From JBBIND01 sp037444075 (GTDB lineage: Bacteria; Acidobacteriota; Terriglobia; Bryobacterales; Bryobacteraceae), in contig JBBIND010000075.1 in the NCBI GenBank assembly GCA_037444075.1, forward strand, positions 1-21,422: a stretch of DNA of 21,422 bases, given 5' to 3'. Under the pieces are notes generated by a model. The model saw only the letters and a program-made list of their open reading frames with translations. It was not told the origin of the DNA and searched no databases. The position numbers and the translations under genes were made by a program. Position 1 is the stretch's first letter. Each line of letters starts with the position of its first letter. Positions 1-7,867 of the stretch are shown piece after piece.

Positions 1-71
1 GTACTCGCAGAATGGGCACGCACACATCGATTGAGCTTGCCTGGTTTGCAGTCTGGTCGTTGAGCGAGGTC

Positions 72-554
72 TTAGCCTTCGGTCCCCTGCCGGGAACCGG
101 AGGTTGTGAGGGGCACTAGCATCTCTTCTTTGCGCACGATGAGCGACGAGGTGTTGTAATTGGCCGTCTCAAAGCCGTGCCCGTGGATGATGGCGTCCGT
201 GGGGCAGGCTTCCACGCAGTAACCGCAGAAGATGCAGCGGCTGTAGTCGATGTTGTAGACGGAGGCGTAGCGCTCACCGCCGCTGATGCGGACCTCGGCC
301 GTGTTCTCAGCCGCTTCGATGTAGATGCAGTTGGCAGGGCAGGCCGCGGCGCAGAGGAAACAAGCTACGCACTTCTCGAGGCCGTCTTCATCGCGCTCCA
401 GGATGTGTGCTCCGCGGTAGCGTTCCTGAAATTGAGCCGGAGCATCCGGATAGTCCTCCGTCACCGTCGGCGAGAACATCTCCTTGAGCGTGGTTCCCAG
501 GCCTTTGACGACTGCGGCGGCTCCTTCGAATACCTCGTTTATGCTCGAAGGCAT
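72..554 (-). CDS. nuoI: NADH-quinone oxidoreductase subunit I (NuoI-like 2[4Fe-4S] protein)
   Basis: This 160-residue protein matches the NuoI subunit of respiratory complex I, which carries two [4Fe-4S] clusters (N6a, N6b) passing electrons from the peripheral arm toward the quinone site at the inner membrane. Both cluster motifs are intact: Cys62, 65, 68 and 72 in the first, Cys107, 110, 113 and 117 in the second. The link containing GERYASVYNIDYSRCIFCGY is typical of bacterial NuoI. Length is near normal (about 160-180). The ATG at 554 is the only good start; no clear Shine-Dalgarno is visible. It lies 19 nt after the flavoprotein gene and is probably co-transcribed with it. No other nuo gene is visible, so it is either the start of a nuo run continuing beyond base 1 or a detached copy. 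A generic ferredoxin is less likely because the sequence outside the clusters also fits NuoI. Confidence 0.88.
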   Translation of the reverse strand: MPSSINEVFEGAAAVVKGLGTTLKEMFSPTVTEDYPDAPAQFQERYRGAHILERDEDGLEKCVACFLCAAACPANCIYIEAAENTAEVRISGGERYASVYNIDYSRCIFCGYCVEACPTDAIIHGHGFETANYNTSSLIVRKEEMLVPLTTSGSRQGTEG

Positions 555-573
555 GATTCAGCTTGGTCGAATC

Positions 574-1875
574 TCAGTGTAGCAGCTTCAACAATTGCCG
601 CGCGGCCACCAGCAATGGGTCCCAGACGGGCGCAAAAGGCGGCGAGTACGCCAAGTCGAGCTGGCTCAGTTGCTCCACGCTCAGCCGGGCATGCAGCGCC
701 GTGGCAATGACGTTGACGCGGCCGGCAACGCTCTCGCCCCCCGTCACACTGCCGCCCAGGAGGCGTCCCGTGCGGCGGTCTGCCACAAGTTCCACGGTAG
801 TGGAGCGGCCGCCCATGTAAGCAGGCTTGTCGAGATCCTCGATGCGTTTAGCCACCGGGTCGAAACCGTGCAGGCGTGCCTGCGCGACTGACAAACCGGT
901 CAGCCCGACGCCCAGCCCACAGACCCTCACGATGGAAGTGCCCACCACGCCGGGAAACGTCTCTCTGGCCCCGGCGGCGCAGGCGCCTGCCACGCGGCCC
1001 ATCTTGTTGGCCGTCGTTCCCAATGGCAGGTAGATGGGAGAGCCGGTGACCAGGTGGGTTGTCTCGGCGCAATCCCCGGCAGCGTAAACTCCGGCCAGGT
1101 TGGTTTCGGTGCGCTCGGTGACGCGGATGGCTCCGGTGCGGCCCAATTCGACGCCCGCGTCAGCGGCCATTTCGACGTTGGGGAGCACGCCGGCTGCCAG
1201 GACCACCAGGCCGCACGGCACGCCCGCCACCTTGTCCGGCTCCACGCAAGTCAGCGGCTCGCCCAGGCGAAACTCCACCCCGCGAGTTTGGAGGTGTTTA
1301 CGCAGCAGATCGGTGAGAGCTGAATCCCCGCGGCCGAGAACGTCGCCGGCGGAATCGCAAACCACCACCCGCAAGCCTGCGGCTGCCAGCGCCTCAGCCA
1401 CTTCAAGGCCAATGTAGCCGGCGCCGATCACCGTGGCGGTGGTGGGCCTGTTCTGTTCCAGAAACTGCTTCAGGCGCAGAGCGTCTTGAAGCGTATGCAG
1501 AGTGAAGATGCGCGGGTCGTCGGCAACTCCGGGCGGCCGCGCCGGGCGGCTGCCGGTGGCGAGGACGAGCCGCTCATAGCGCAGGCACTCGCCATCGGCC
1601 AGTGTGACCTGCCGGCGCGCATGCGAGATGGAACGTACCTCGGCGTTGACGCGGACTTCAATCCCTCTTTCAGACCGGAATCGCTCCGGCGTGTAATGCA
1701 CCAGGGATTCCAGCGAACGGACCTCACCTTGAAGGTAGTAGGGTAGGCCGCAGGCAGCCAGCGAAATCGCCGGACCCTTTTCGAGGACGAGGATTTCGAG
1801 AGAGTTGTCGGCCCGCCGGGCGCGGGCCGCCGCACTCAGGCCCGCCGCCACGCCGCCTACGACGAGCAGCCGCAT
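574..1875 (-). CDS. CoA-disulfide reductase-like / NADH oxidase-type flavoprotein
   Basis: FAD- and NAD(P)H-dependent oxidoreductase of the single-cysteine disulfide reductase group (CoA-disulfide reductase, NADH oxidase, NADH-dependent persulfide reductases), presumably cytoplasmic. The N-terminal dinucleotide fold (VVGGVAAG, residues 5-12) is followed by the redox motif AACGLPYY with the single active cysteine at position 42. A second nucleotide-binding motif GAGYIG lies near residue 150, and the FAD-contacting YAAGDCAE near residue 264. The C-terminal dimerisation domain contains AYSPPF, whose Tyr is typical of CoA-disulfide reductases. No rhodanese domain is fused. I place the start at the ATG at 1875, which overlaps the TGA of the upstream STAS gene (TGATG); a TTG three bases earlier is possible. 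The exact substrate (CoA disulfide, polysulfide, oxygen) cannot be read from sequence. Confidence 0.85.
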   Translation of the reverse strand: MRLLVVGGVAAGLSAAARARRADNSLEILVLEKGPAISLAACGLPYYLQGEVRSLESLVHYTPERFRSERGIEVRVNAEVRSISHARRQVTLADGECLRYERLVLATGSRPARPPGVADDPRIFTLHTLQDALRLKQFLEQNRPTTATVIGAGYIGLEVAEALAAAGLRVVVCDSAGDVLGRGDSALTDLLRKHLQTRGVEFRLGEPLTCVEPDKVAGVPCGLVVLAAGVLPNVEMAADAGVELGRTGAIRVTERTETNLAGVYAAGDCAETTHLVTGSPIYLPLGTTANKMGRVAGACAAGARETFPGVVGTSIVRVCGLGVGLTGLSVAQARLHGFDPVAKRIEDLDKPAYMGGRSTTVELVADRRTGRLLGGSVTGGESVAGRVNVIATALHARLSVEQLSQLDLAYSPPFAPVWDPLLVAARQLLKLLH

Positions 1876-2291
1876 CAATCCGCCCGATCCTGCTCTACTT
1901 GTTGCTGAATGAACGACAGGATGTCGAACCGCTTGATCTCGCGGTCCGGGAAGAAGCTGTTGACGGCCTCCTGCTCGTCGTTGAAAACCTCAAAGACGGT
2001 GGTGAGCTTGGTGAGCACCAGCAGTTCGATGTTGCGCCGGTTCAGATGCAAGAGCTTCAGCGTGCCTCCGGCTTTCTGAAGGCTCGTGTAGCAGATCACC
2101 AGGCTGCCCAATCCCGTACTATCGATGTACTCCACTTCGCGCAGGTTCAGCACGGCTCGGTTCATACCGGACTCGAGAGCCTCGGTGAGCGCCCCCCGCA
2201 ACCCACTCACTTCCTCCCCAGCCGTCAGCCGGCCGGCGAGATCCAGCAGAAGTATGCCTTCCCTTTCTCGTCTATGAATTTTCAGCGCCAT
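1875..2291 (-). CDS. STAS-domain protein (anti-sigma factor antagonist type)
   Basis: A 138-residue protein whose first 115 residues form a STAS domain as in SpoIIAA/RsbV anti-sigma antagonists. The signature YIDSTGLGSLV is present with the phosphorylatable serine at position 58, as in Bacillus SpoIIAA. Such proteins bind an anti-sigma kinase when unphosphorylated and so release a sigma factor. About 23 residues follow the domain (from PDREIKRF to the end); they are charged and look like an added helix. The stop overlaps the start of the flavoprotein gene, so the two are translationally coupled. The response regulator gene lies 60 nt upstream in the same direction. No HATPase anti-sigma kinase, PP2C phosphatase or sigma factor is present in the window, so its partner is elsewhere or it serves as a different kind of scaffold. 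Confidence 0.88.
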   Translation of the reverse strand: MALKIHRREREGILLLDLAGRLTAGEEVSGLRGALTEALESGMNRAVLNLREVEYIDSTGLGSLVICYTSLQKAGGTLKLLHLNRRNIELLVLTKLTTVFEVFNDEQEAVNSFFPDREIKRFDILSFIQQQVEQDRAD

Positions 2292-2351
2292 CGTGCTTTC
2301 ACTTGAACAGATCCCGTCCCTCCCGCCAGACGGAAGAACGGGCGGCAGAAA

Positions 2352-3044
2352 CTAGGTTGACGTGTCTGCCGCTTGCTTCGGTACATCGAGCATGTAGCCC
2401 ACCCCGCGCACCGTTTGGATCATCTTGTCCGGCCAGCGATCATCGATCTTACTCCGCAGGTGGCGGATATAGACGTCGACGATGTTCGTCAGGCCGTCGT
2501 ATTGCATCTCCCAGACATGTTCCACGATGGCCGTGCGGCTCAGCGGCCGGCCGCGGTGAGCCATCATGTATTCGAGGATGCTGAACTCCTTGGGCGCAAG
2601 TTCGATCACTTCGCCGCCGCGCGTCACTTTGCGGCGCAGGCGGTCCAACACCAGATCGCCTACCTGCAGCCGCTCCGGCCCCGGCTGGCCACGCCGCAGC
2701 AAGGCTCGCACGCGCGCGAGCAGTTCGCTGAAGGCGAATGGCTTCACCAGATAATCATCTGCGCCTAACTCCAGCCCCTTCACCCGGTCGTCGACCGCAC
2801 CGCGCGCGCTAAGAATCAGCACGGGAGGGCTGCTCTTGCGGTTGCGCAGTCTCTCCAGCAAGGTCAACCCGTCCATGTCCGGCAGCATCAAGTCCAGGAT
2901 GACGAGATCGTACTGTGATGCCTGTAGAAGCTCGAGACAACGTGCCGCGCCGCTGGCGGCGTCAGCAGTGTATCCGGCGCCCTCAAGACCCCTGGTCACG
3001 AGTTCTGCGATGCGTCTTTCATCTTCAACCACGAGGATCTTCAT
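2352..3044 (-). CDS. OmpR/PhoB-family response regulator
   Basis: A 230-residue two-domain DNA-binding response regulator. The receiver domain spans residues 1-115, with acidic pocket Glu7-Asp8, phospho-acceptor Asp51 in ILDLMLPDMDG, the switch Ser79 in LILSA and Lys101 in YLVKPF. The winged-helix effector domain occupies about 125-222 and ends in VRGVGYML, typical of the OmpR/PhoB family. The start is supported by a GAGGG ribosome site 8 nt before the ATG. There is no histidine kinase next to it: the next gene on the same strand is the STAS protein. It is therefore an orphan regulator within this window, and its kinase and targets are unknown. The shared operon direction suggests it may control the STAS-flavoprotein-NuoI genes and itself. 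Confidence 0.93.
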   Translation of the reverse strand: MKILVVEDERRIAELVTRGLEGAGYTADAASGAARCLELLQASQYDLVILDLMLPDMDGLTLLERLRNRKSSPPVLILSARGAVDDRVKGLELGADDYLVKPFAFSELLARVRALLRRGQPGPERLQVGDLVLDRLRRKVTRGGEVIELAPKEFSILEYMMAHRGRPLSRTAIVEHVWEMQYDGLTNIVDVYIRHLRSKIDDRWPDKMIQTVRGVGYMLDVPKQAADTST

Positions 3045-3132
3045 CGGCGTACCCTCGAAACGGCTCCCACCCTAGAGAACTCTCCGGCGAGATGACCCTC
3101 CGGGAACAGGAGGCAGCCTCAACCGTTTCACA

Positions 3133-3166
3133 GACAGATTATGACAGAAATCCGGATCACTGGCAG
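3133..3166 (-). promoter_or_regulatory. Candidate promoter of the response regulator with overlapping direct repeats
   Basis: On the minus strand CTGCCA (3166-3161) and CATAAT (3143-3138) are separated by 17 nt, a plausible sigma-70 promoter (4/6 and 5/6 matches), giving a leader of roughly 85 nt. On the plus strand the -10 region contains GACAG-ATTAT-GACAG (3133-3147), two direct repeats with a 10-bp period. OmpR-family regulators commonly bind tandem repeats of about this period, so autoregulation is possible. This is pattern matching only. Confidence 0.35.
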
Positions 3167-3226
3167 AGCCGGGGTGACTCAAGAAATACGGGCTACGGAC
3201 CGATATAGAAGCGAGGGTCACTGGCT

Positions 3227-4198
3227 GTGACAAACGATACAGTCCCGGTCCGGGTCGACGCCGAGGAGGGTCCCACGGCGCCGCAGGCGCCATCCCTGCG
3301 CCATATCCTGCACGCTCATCAGGCTTGGCTGGAGGGCAAAGAGGCGGGTAAGCGCGCCGAACTGAGAGGAGTTACGCTCAAAGAACCTTTGAGCGGCGCC
3401 AACCTCAGCAAGGCGGCGTTGAGGCGGGTAACGTGGCTGGATACGGACATCTCGGGCTCCGATTTCAGCCGAGCCGTTTTGCAGGAGGTGGATCTGCGGC
3501 GATCCACCATGACCGGGATCAACCTGCTCGAAGCCGAGATGATCTCGTCCCGGTTTGACTTGGGCTGGCTGGGAGGCGCCAGCTTCTGTGACGCGCAGTT
3601 GTACACCTGCTCTTTCCGGTCAGCTGACCTGGATGGATCGCGCTGGATGCAGGCGTTGATGAGGCAATGCCAATTCCAGCAGTCCCGGATGAGGAAGGCC
3701 AGTTTCCACCATGCGCAGATGTTCGACTGCCAGTTTGCGGGGTGTGAGCTGGATGAGGCCGTCTTCTACCGCGCGCGCGGCCAACTCTGTAGCTTCCTGG
3801 CTGCGGCGATGCCCGCGGCCAACTTCATGCATGCCCAGATGCAGAGCTGCGAGTTCGCCAGATGCGATCTGAGCAGGGCGCGCTTCCAGAATGCCAGCCT
3901 CCGTTACAGCGATTTCGGGCGGGCTGACCTGCGCCACTGCGATTTCCGCGGCGCGCAATTGCGTGGCGCGGATTTCAGCCGGGCTGTGCTAAGCGAAACG
4001 CGTTTTGCCGACGCTGACTTGTTTGCAGCAGACCTGCGCGGGGCGGACTTGACCGGCGCCAGGGAGCTGACGCGAGAGCAATTGATGCGGGCTCGTACAG
4101 ACACGACGACGACTCTGCCGAACGGTTCCCGCGGACCCTATATCCGGTTCTCCGGAGCCGAAAAGCCGGCCGCGCGGCAACCGGAAGACCTCGACTGA
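3227..4198 (+). CDS. Pentapeptide-repeat protein with a cysteine ladder
   Basis: A 323-residue protein made almost entirely of pentapeptide repeats, which fold as a right-handed four-sided beta-helix. The central hydrophobic residue falls on every fifth position from Leu55 to Leu275 with one break (Gly185), giving about 45 repeats or 11 coils. Phe/Trp and Leu/Met alternate, so aromatic residues fall on two opposite faces. Cys128, 148, 168, 188 and 208 are exactly 20 residues apart, one per coil. The first 50 residues are non-repeat, and the last 45 are a polar tail after the typical LTREQL end. The GTG start at 3227 has GAGGG 9 nt upstream. No signal peptide or membrane segment is seen. Family roles range from gyrase protection to scaffolding, so no function is assigned. 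It diverges from the response regulator. Confidence 0.9.
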   Translation: MTNDTVPVRVDAEEGPTAPQAPSLRHILHAHQAWLEGKEAGKRAELRGVTLKEPLSGANLSKAALRRVTWLDTDISGSDFSRAVLQEVDLRRSTMTGINLLEAEMISSRFDLGWLGGASFCDAQLYTCSFRSADLDGSRWMQALMRQCQFQQSRMRKASFHHAQMFDCQFAGCELDEAVFYRARGQLCSFLAAAMPAANFMHAQMQSCEFARCDLSRARFQNASLRYSDFGRADLRHCDFRGAQLRGADFSRAVLSETRFADADLFAADLRGADLTGARELTREQLMRARTDTTTTLPNGSRGPYIRFSGAEKPAARQPEDLD

Positions 4199-4208
4199 AC
4201 AAAGCTCC

Positions 4209-4886
4209 TTATTTCTGAGGAAACTCCCGCTTGACGCCCTTGGGCAGATTCAGGCGCACGTCATTTTCCGTGAGCGCGGGGTTGACCTTGAGGTCCGTAT
4301 AGACGATCGTCGTGTGATCGCCCGATGGCTGAACGAACTTCTGCTGCACGGGATAACCGCCGGGATCGGCAATCCAAAGTTCGACCTGCTTCAAGTGCTG
4401 GCGGGTTTGCGCGGACTTGGGAGTAAGTTCGAGACGCGTAGTCTTGGTCCCGGACACGGTTTCTTCGCCCAGGACGCGGAGGTTGTACTCCTTCCTCAAC
4501 GCCTTGCCGGACGTGCCGAACCCAAGCAGAAGGAACTGATCTACCAGAGCCCGGTGCTTGCCCAAGTCGTATTCCTGCACGGTGAGCATCTTGGGGTAAA
4601 AGACCTCCGCCTTGCGGTCCCGGAACGCCACTGACTTGATATCCGGTTCAGTAAATTCAATCAGCATGCGCACGGCGCCCGGCGACGGTCTGAGCAGGCG
4701 TACGGAGCCCGTTTCCACTCCAGTGTCGTCGATGATGGCTGTAAAGGTGACCTTCTTCAGTTTGGCTGCAACGCCCCGGAAGCCGGAGGCGGCGGCATCC
4801 ATGCGGGAGAGCACGCTATCGAGTGATTCAGCCGCCGACAGGGACAAGGTGAAGCCGAGGAAGAGAACAGTCAGTCTGGATTTCAT
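4209..4886 (-). CDS. LolA-like periplasmic protein (outer-membrane lipoprotein-sorting type)
   Basis: From the ATG at 4886 this encodes 225 residues beginning with a clear Sec signal peptide (MKSRLTVLFLGFTLSLSAAE) followed by a LolA-like fold: repeated short beta segments such as RLLRPSPGAVRMLIEFTEPD, KAEVFYPKM and VELWIADPGGYPVQQKF. Proteins of this group bind lipid or lipoprotein acyl chains in the periplasm; a specific cargo cannot be named. An alternative ATG at 4922 overlaps the TGA of the upstream gene (ATGA) and would suggest coupling, but it puts 12 uncharged residues before the signal peptide. I prefer 4886. The gene ends 10 nt from the convergent pentapeptide gene with no obvious terminator between. 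It is probably the last gene of an operon with the small membrane protein and the DUF4139 protein. Confidence 0.75.
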   Translation of the reverse strand: MKSRLTVLFLGFTLSLSAAESLDSVLSRMDAAASGFRGVAAKLKKVTFTAIIDDTGVETGSVRLLRPSPGAVRMLIEFTEPDIKSVAFRDRKAEVFYPKMLTVQEYDLGKHRALVDQFLLLGFGTSGKALRKEYNLRVLGEETVSGTKTTRLELTPKSAQTRQHLKQVELWIADPGGYPVQQKFVQPSGDHTTIVYTDLKVNPALTENDVRLNLPKGVKREFPQK

Positions 4887-4918
4887 CAAGGCGTAGCCCC
4901 CGATACTGAACCAAGCGT

Positions 4919-5281
4919 TCATGGCCGCCCAAACGCCATGTAGCCCCGGATTTCCTTCTCTGAGTCGAAGATGGGCTCTATGCGGAGCAAAACCTGCCGC
5001 CTGCCGCCCGCCTGCGATTTCATGAGGGCTTCCACGCGCGCGCGGCGCTGGTCCTCGGGAACATTGGCGAGCAGTTCAGGCTCGATCCAGAAGACGTTGG
5101 AACCGCCTTCGCCTGGAAGCATGACGGCTTGTTGGGCCCTGGGTTGATCTCGGAAAAAATCGCGAGGAGTCAGGAAGATGAAGGCCAGGATGAGAGCTAC
5201 CATGATGTCGTATTGCTTGCTGCCGCGCCGGTAGTCCCACAAAATGAATCGTTTAAGTCCTGTAAGCCATCTACTTGCCAT
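4919..5281 (-). CDS. Small single-pass membrane protein of unknown function
   Basis: A 120-residue protein I do not recognise as a named family. A basic, aromatic N-terminus (MASRWLTGLKRFILWDYRRG) leads to one transmembrane segment (about residues 26-39, IMVALILAFIFLTP). A soluble C-terminal part of about 80 residues follows that would be periplasmic if the positive-inside rule holds. The start at 5281 is chosen because TGAGG lies 6 nt before the ATG; a longer frame to 5332 lacks this support. It sits 68 nt after the DUF4139 gene and ends at, or overlaps, the start of the LolA-like gene. An envelope role is suggested by this setting only: it could anchor or feed the LolA-like protein. The sequence has no lipobox or catalytic motif that I can see. 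Confidence 0.7.
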   Translation of the reverse strand: MASRWLTGLKRFILWDYRRGSKQYDIMVALILAFIFLTPRDFFRDQPRAQQAVMLPGEGGSNVFWIEPELLANVPEDQRRARVEALMKSQAGGRRQVLLRIEPIFDSEKEIRGYMAFGRP

Positions 5282-5349
5282 AACTATCCTCAGTCTAACA
5301 TGCGGCCGGCCGAGGCCCTTTGGGGTAACCACAAGGCCCCTGCCGCCCG

Positions 5350-7335
5350 CTAAAACTCAATGGACTCGAGCAGCGCCTGGAGTTGCGACTCCAACTCGCT
5401 TTGCGTCTTCCTGAGACCCTCCAAACGCTTCTGCACTTCGTAGATGCGGGCTTCTTTCGCCGTCAGCTCGCGCGCGAAGATCTGGACCTGTTCCTGTTGC
5501 CCGCTCACCGCTCTCAGGCTGGCCAAATTTTGCCGGATGCGCTCCTGGTCACGGGTGAGGGTGGCAATTTCGCCTTCCGCCTCACGGACCTGGCGCGCAT
5601 TGGCGGCAATCCGGTTCTTCAACTCCAGGACCCTCTCCAGTTGCTGGCGGGCGCGGCTGTTGAGTTCCTTGTTTTGGATGAAGGCAAGCAGGAAGTCGGG
5701 AGTCTGCGACGCCACCACGTGAGTGGTTTCAATCAACTTCTCTTCCACCACGGCCAGTCCAGCGGATCCGCGCGCCTGAAGTTTCACTTCAAACCGGTAG
5801 GAGTCGGCGGTCTTTTCGGCCGCTTCGGGGCGAAGCAGCTTGAAGTCCGGCCTCGCCGCATGCTCGATGAGCAGTGTCTTGGCTTTGTCATCCACGTTGC
5901 GGACGTTGTAAGTGCGGGTCTCTTGAATAGCCGTGCGTGCAGTAAGTACGCCGCGGCGTAAGTGGATTTCGCGCACTTGGTCACCGCGCGAATCGAATTG
6001 GGTAGTCAGCCGCGTGCCTAAGTCCACGGCATAACTGATGAGCCGCTTGTCGTTGGACTTGAACGTCTCCATCAGCGCTTCGCCGGCATAGGCGTTCCCG
6101 TCAAACACCGTCACCGGGCCTCCGTCGAGCGTCTTGCCCGTAGTGTTGACTAATTCCACCGCGTGCAGGGGATGAATCGAACTCTCCTGGGAATGGATGA
6201 GCAGCTTGCGCGCCTGGATTTTGTCCTGGAGGAACGGCAGCATGGCGGACTCGTTCCGGCGGACGGTGACAGGGTGAGAGAAGCCGTATTCGAACAGCTC
6301 GCCGAGTTCGCGCGTATCGGCGGTGGCTTCGACGGATGTCACCGGTGGTTCCCCGGCGCGCATCAACTCCATGGCCGCCAGGCGCCGCCGTGCCACTTCG
6401 GGGCGCGCCGCCATCGCCGCGGGAGCTTCCGGCGGGGCGAGCGCGGCGCTCTCAGCCACGGCGCCCGCGTGGATGACTGGAGCCACGGCTGCGGTCTCGG
6501 GCAACTCGGCGACTTCCCGACGCGGGTAGCGAGGTTCGTAGAGGTTGCTGATGAAACTGATGGGGCGTCCTGAAATCAAAGAAAGGCGGACATTGTCCCA
6601 ATCCTCGCCGGTGGTGTTGTCGATGATCGCCCAGCCTTCAACCAGCGGCTCGCCGCGGTCACGGAGGACCAGCCTGTAGCTGGATTTCCAGACCGGTACG
6701 GGAATCATATAGGAGGCCGTCAGCCGTCCCTTCCCGGACCCGGCCGCGTCAATATAAACGCTCCGCTTTTCCGTGGACCGCGCGCCGCTGAGGGCCTCCA
6801 GATAGCGCCCCAACTGACGCTGGAGTTCGGGTTCCGGGAAGCTGATGGCCGCGGCCGCTGTGAGGTCGAGCGTGCGCAGTTCGCCTGACTCCAGCAGGAG
6901 AGAGACCTGCTCGCGTTCAGGTTGTTCCCGGCCGGGGGAAACGGTGCGCGCGCCCACAATCACGCCGGTGAGCGTTTCCGTGCCGAAACGTAACTGAAGG
7001 CGCGATCCCTTCAACTGATCGAGAAGCGCGCTCAGCGGCTGCTGTTTGTCCAGGCGCAGGGGCAGGCCTCCGATCTTCTGCGAGAGCGGCTCGCTCGAGT
7101 CGTAGCGCACCCCCGCCATGCGTGCGCCGCCCTCCACGGCCAGCGTGAGGGACTTCAGAACGTCGTTCATTTCCTCGGCGCGGAAGTCCAGGCGGGTGGG
7201 TTGGCCCGGGAGCACTTCGCCGGACCGTTGAAAATAGCCTACGCCGTGCTTATAGAGGGTCACGTTCCGCACGGGCAGTTCGGCTGCGCCTGCCATCAGT
7301 GCAAGCCCCGCGGCGAAACCCCAGAGTGCCTTCAT
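5350..7335 (-). CDS. DUF4139-domain envelope protein
   Basis: A 661-residue secreted protein of the DUF4139 group (related to proteins annotated as mucoidy inhibitor MuiA). A signal peptide (MKALWGFAAGLALMAGAAE) is followed by the family N-terminal motif VTLYKHGVGYFQRSG near residues 25-39. A beta-rich region includes WAIIDNTTGEDWDNVRLSLI near 235-255, typical of DUF4139. An Ala/Pro-rich linker runs about 275-335, a second beta-rich part about 340-545, and a long charged coiled coil about 550-657. Most family members carry the coiled coil nearer the N-terminus, so its place at the very end is worth noting. The start has an excellent AAGGAGG four bases before the ATG. It is likely the first gene of an envelope operon with the small membrane protein and the LolA-like protein. 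Its biochemical role is unknown. Confidence 0.8.
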   Translation of the reverse strand: MKALWGFAAGLALMAGAAELPVRNVTLYKHGVGYFQRSGEVLPGQPTRLDFRAEEMNDVLKSLTLAVEGGARMAGVRYDSSEPLSQKIGGLPLRLDKQQPLSALLDQLKGSRLQLRFGTETLTGVIVGARTVSPGREQPEREQVSLLLESGELRTLDLTAAAAISFPEPELQRQLGRYLEALSGARSTEKRSVYIDAAGSGKGRLTASYMIPVPVWKSSYRLVLRDRGEPLVEGWAIIDNTTGEDWDNVRLSLISGRPISFISNLYEPRYPRREVAELPETAAVAPVIHAGAVAESAALAPPEAPAAMAARPEVARRRLAAMELMRAGEPPVTSVEATADTRELGELFEYGFSHPVTVRRNESAMLPFLQDKIQARKLLIHSQESSIHPLHAVELVNTTGKTLDGGPVTVFDGNAYAGEALMETFKSNDKRLISYAVDLGTRLTTQFDSRGDQVREIHLRRGVLTARTAIQETRTYNVRNVDDKAKTLLIEHAARPDFKLLRPEAAEKTADSYRFEVKLQARGSAGLAVVEEKLIETTHVVASQTPDFLLAFIQNKELNSRARQQLERVLELKNRIAANARQVREAEGEIATLTRDQERIRQNLASLRAVSGQQEQVQIFARELTAKEARIYEVQKRLEGLRKTQSELESQLQALLESIEF

Positions 7336-7445
7336 AAAGCCTCCTTGCAGGACCGGCGGCGTGATGCACCTCCGGTGGATCTTAATAGGTTGACGCGCCG
7401 CCAGCGGCTACCGTTGCTTTTGACGGCGGGTCAGGTGAAATCCTG

Positions 7446-7859
7446 TCAGTCGCCCATGACTTTGATGAGGAGACGCTTGGGGCGCTGACCGTCAAACTCC
7501 GCGTAGTAGATCTGCTGCCATGGCCCAAGATCAAGCTTGCCCGCGGTCACCGGAACAATCACCTGGTGGTGCACCAGCAGGCTCTTCAAGTGAGCATCCC
7601 CGTTTGTCTCCCCGGTACGGTGGTGGTTGTAATCGTGGCGGAAGGGCGCCAGTTTATCCAGCCATTGGTCGATATCAGCCAGCAAACCGTCTTCGGCGTC
7701 ATTAACCCAGACACCGGCCGTGATGTGCATGGCTGAGACCAGAATCATGCCTTCCTGAATACCGCTCTTACGCAGCGCACTTTCGACTTCGGCGGTAATG
7801 TTGACGTATTCGCGCTGTTTGCGCGTGCGAAACGTCAGGTGCTCGGTGTGAAATCGCAT
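7446..7859 (-). CDS. yjbQ: YjbQ-family (UPF0047) protein
   Basis: A 137-residue single-domain protein of the YjbQ/UPF0047 family. Members have been reported to show thiamine-phosphate synthase activity in vitro, though the true role is unsettled. The conserved active-region motifs are complete: HITAGVWVNDAEDGLL near residues 42-57, FRHDYNHHRTGETNGDAHLKS in the middle, and HHQVIVPVTAGKLDLGPWQ plus FDGQRPKRLLIKVMGD at the end. The histidine cluster is thought to bind a metal. I place the start at the ATG at 7859, matching the usual N-terminus (MRFHTEHLTF); a longer frame to 7895 adds residues the family lacks. No Shine-Dalgarno is visible there, and a candidate promoter almost abuts the start codon. 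It is 110 nt upstream of the DUF4139 gene on the same strand. Confidence 0.92.
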   Translation of the reverse strand: MRFHTEHLTFRTRKQREYVNITAEVESALRKSGIQEGMILVSAMHITAGVWVNDAEDGLLADIDQWLDKLAPFRHDYNHHRTGETNGDAHLKSLLVHHQVIVPVTAGKLDLGPWQQIYYAEFDGQRPKRLLIKVMGD

Positions 7860-7867
7860 ACATGGCG

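Noticed and set aside
1..71. Gene fragment at the left edge
   Set aside because: No convincing coding frame or site can be read in these 71 bases after the NuoI stop codon.
4199..4208. Terminator between the convergent pentapeptide and LolA-like genes
   Set aside because: Only 10 bases separate the stops and no inverted repeat with a T-run is visible.
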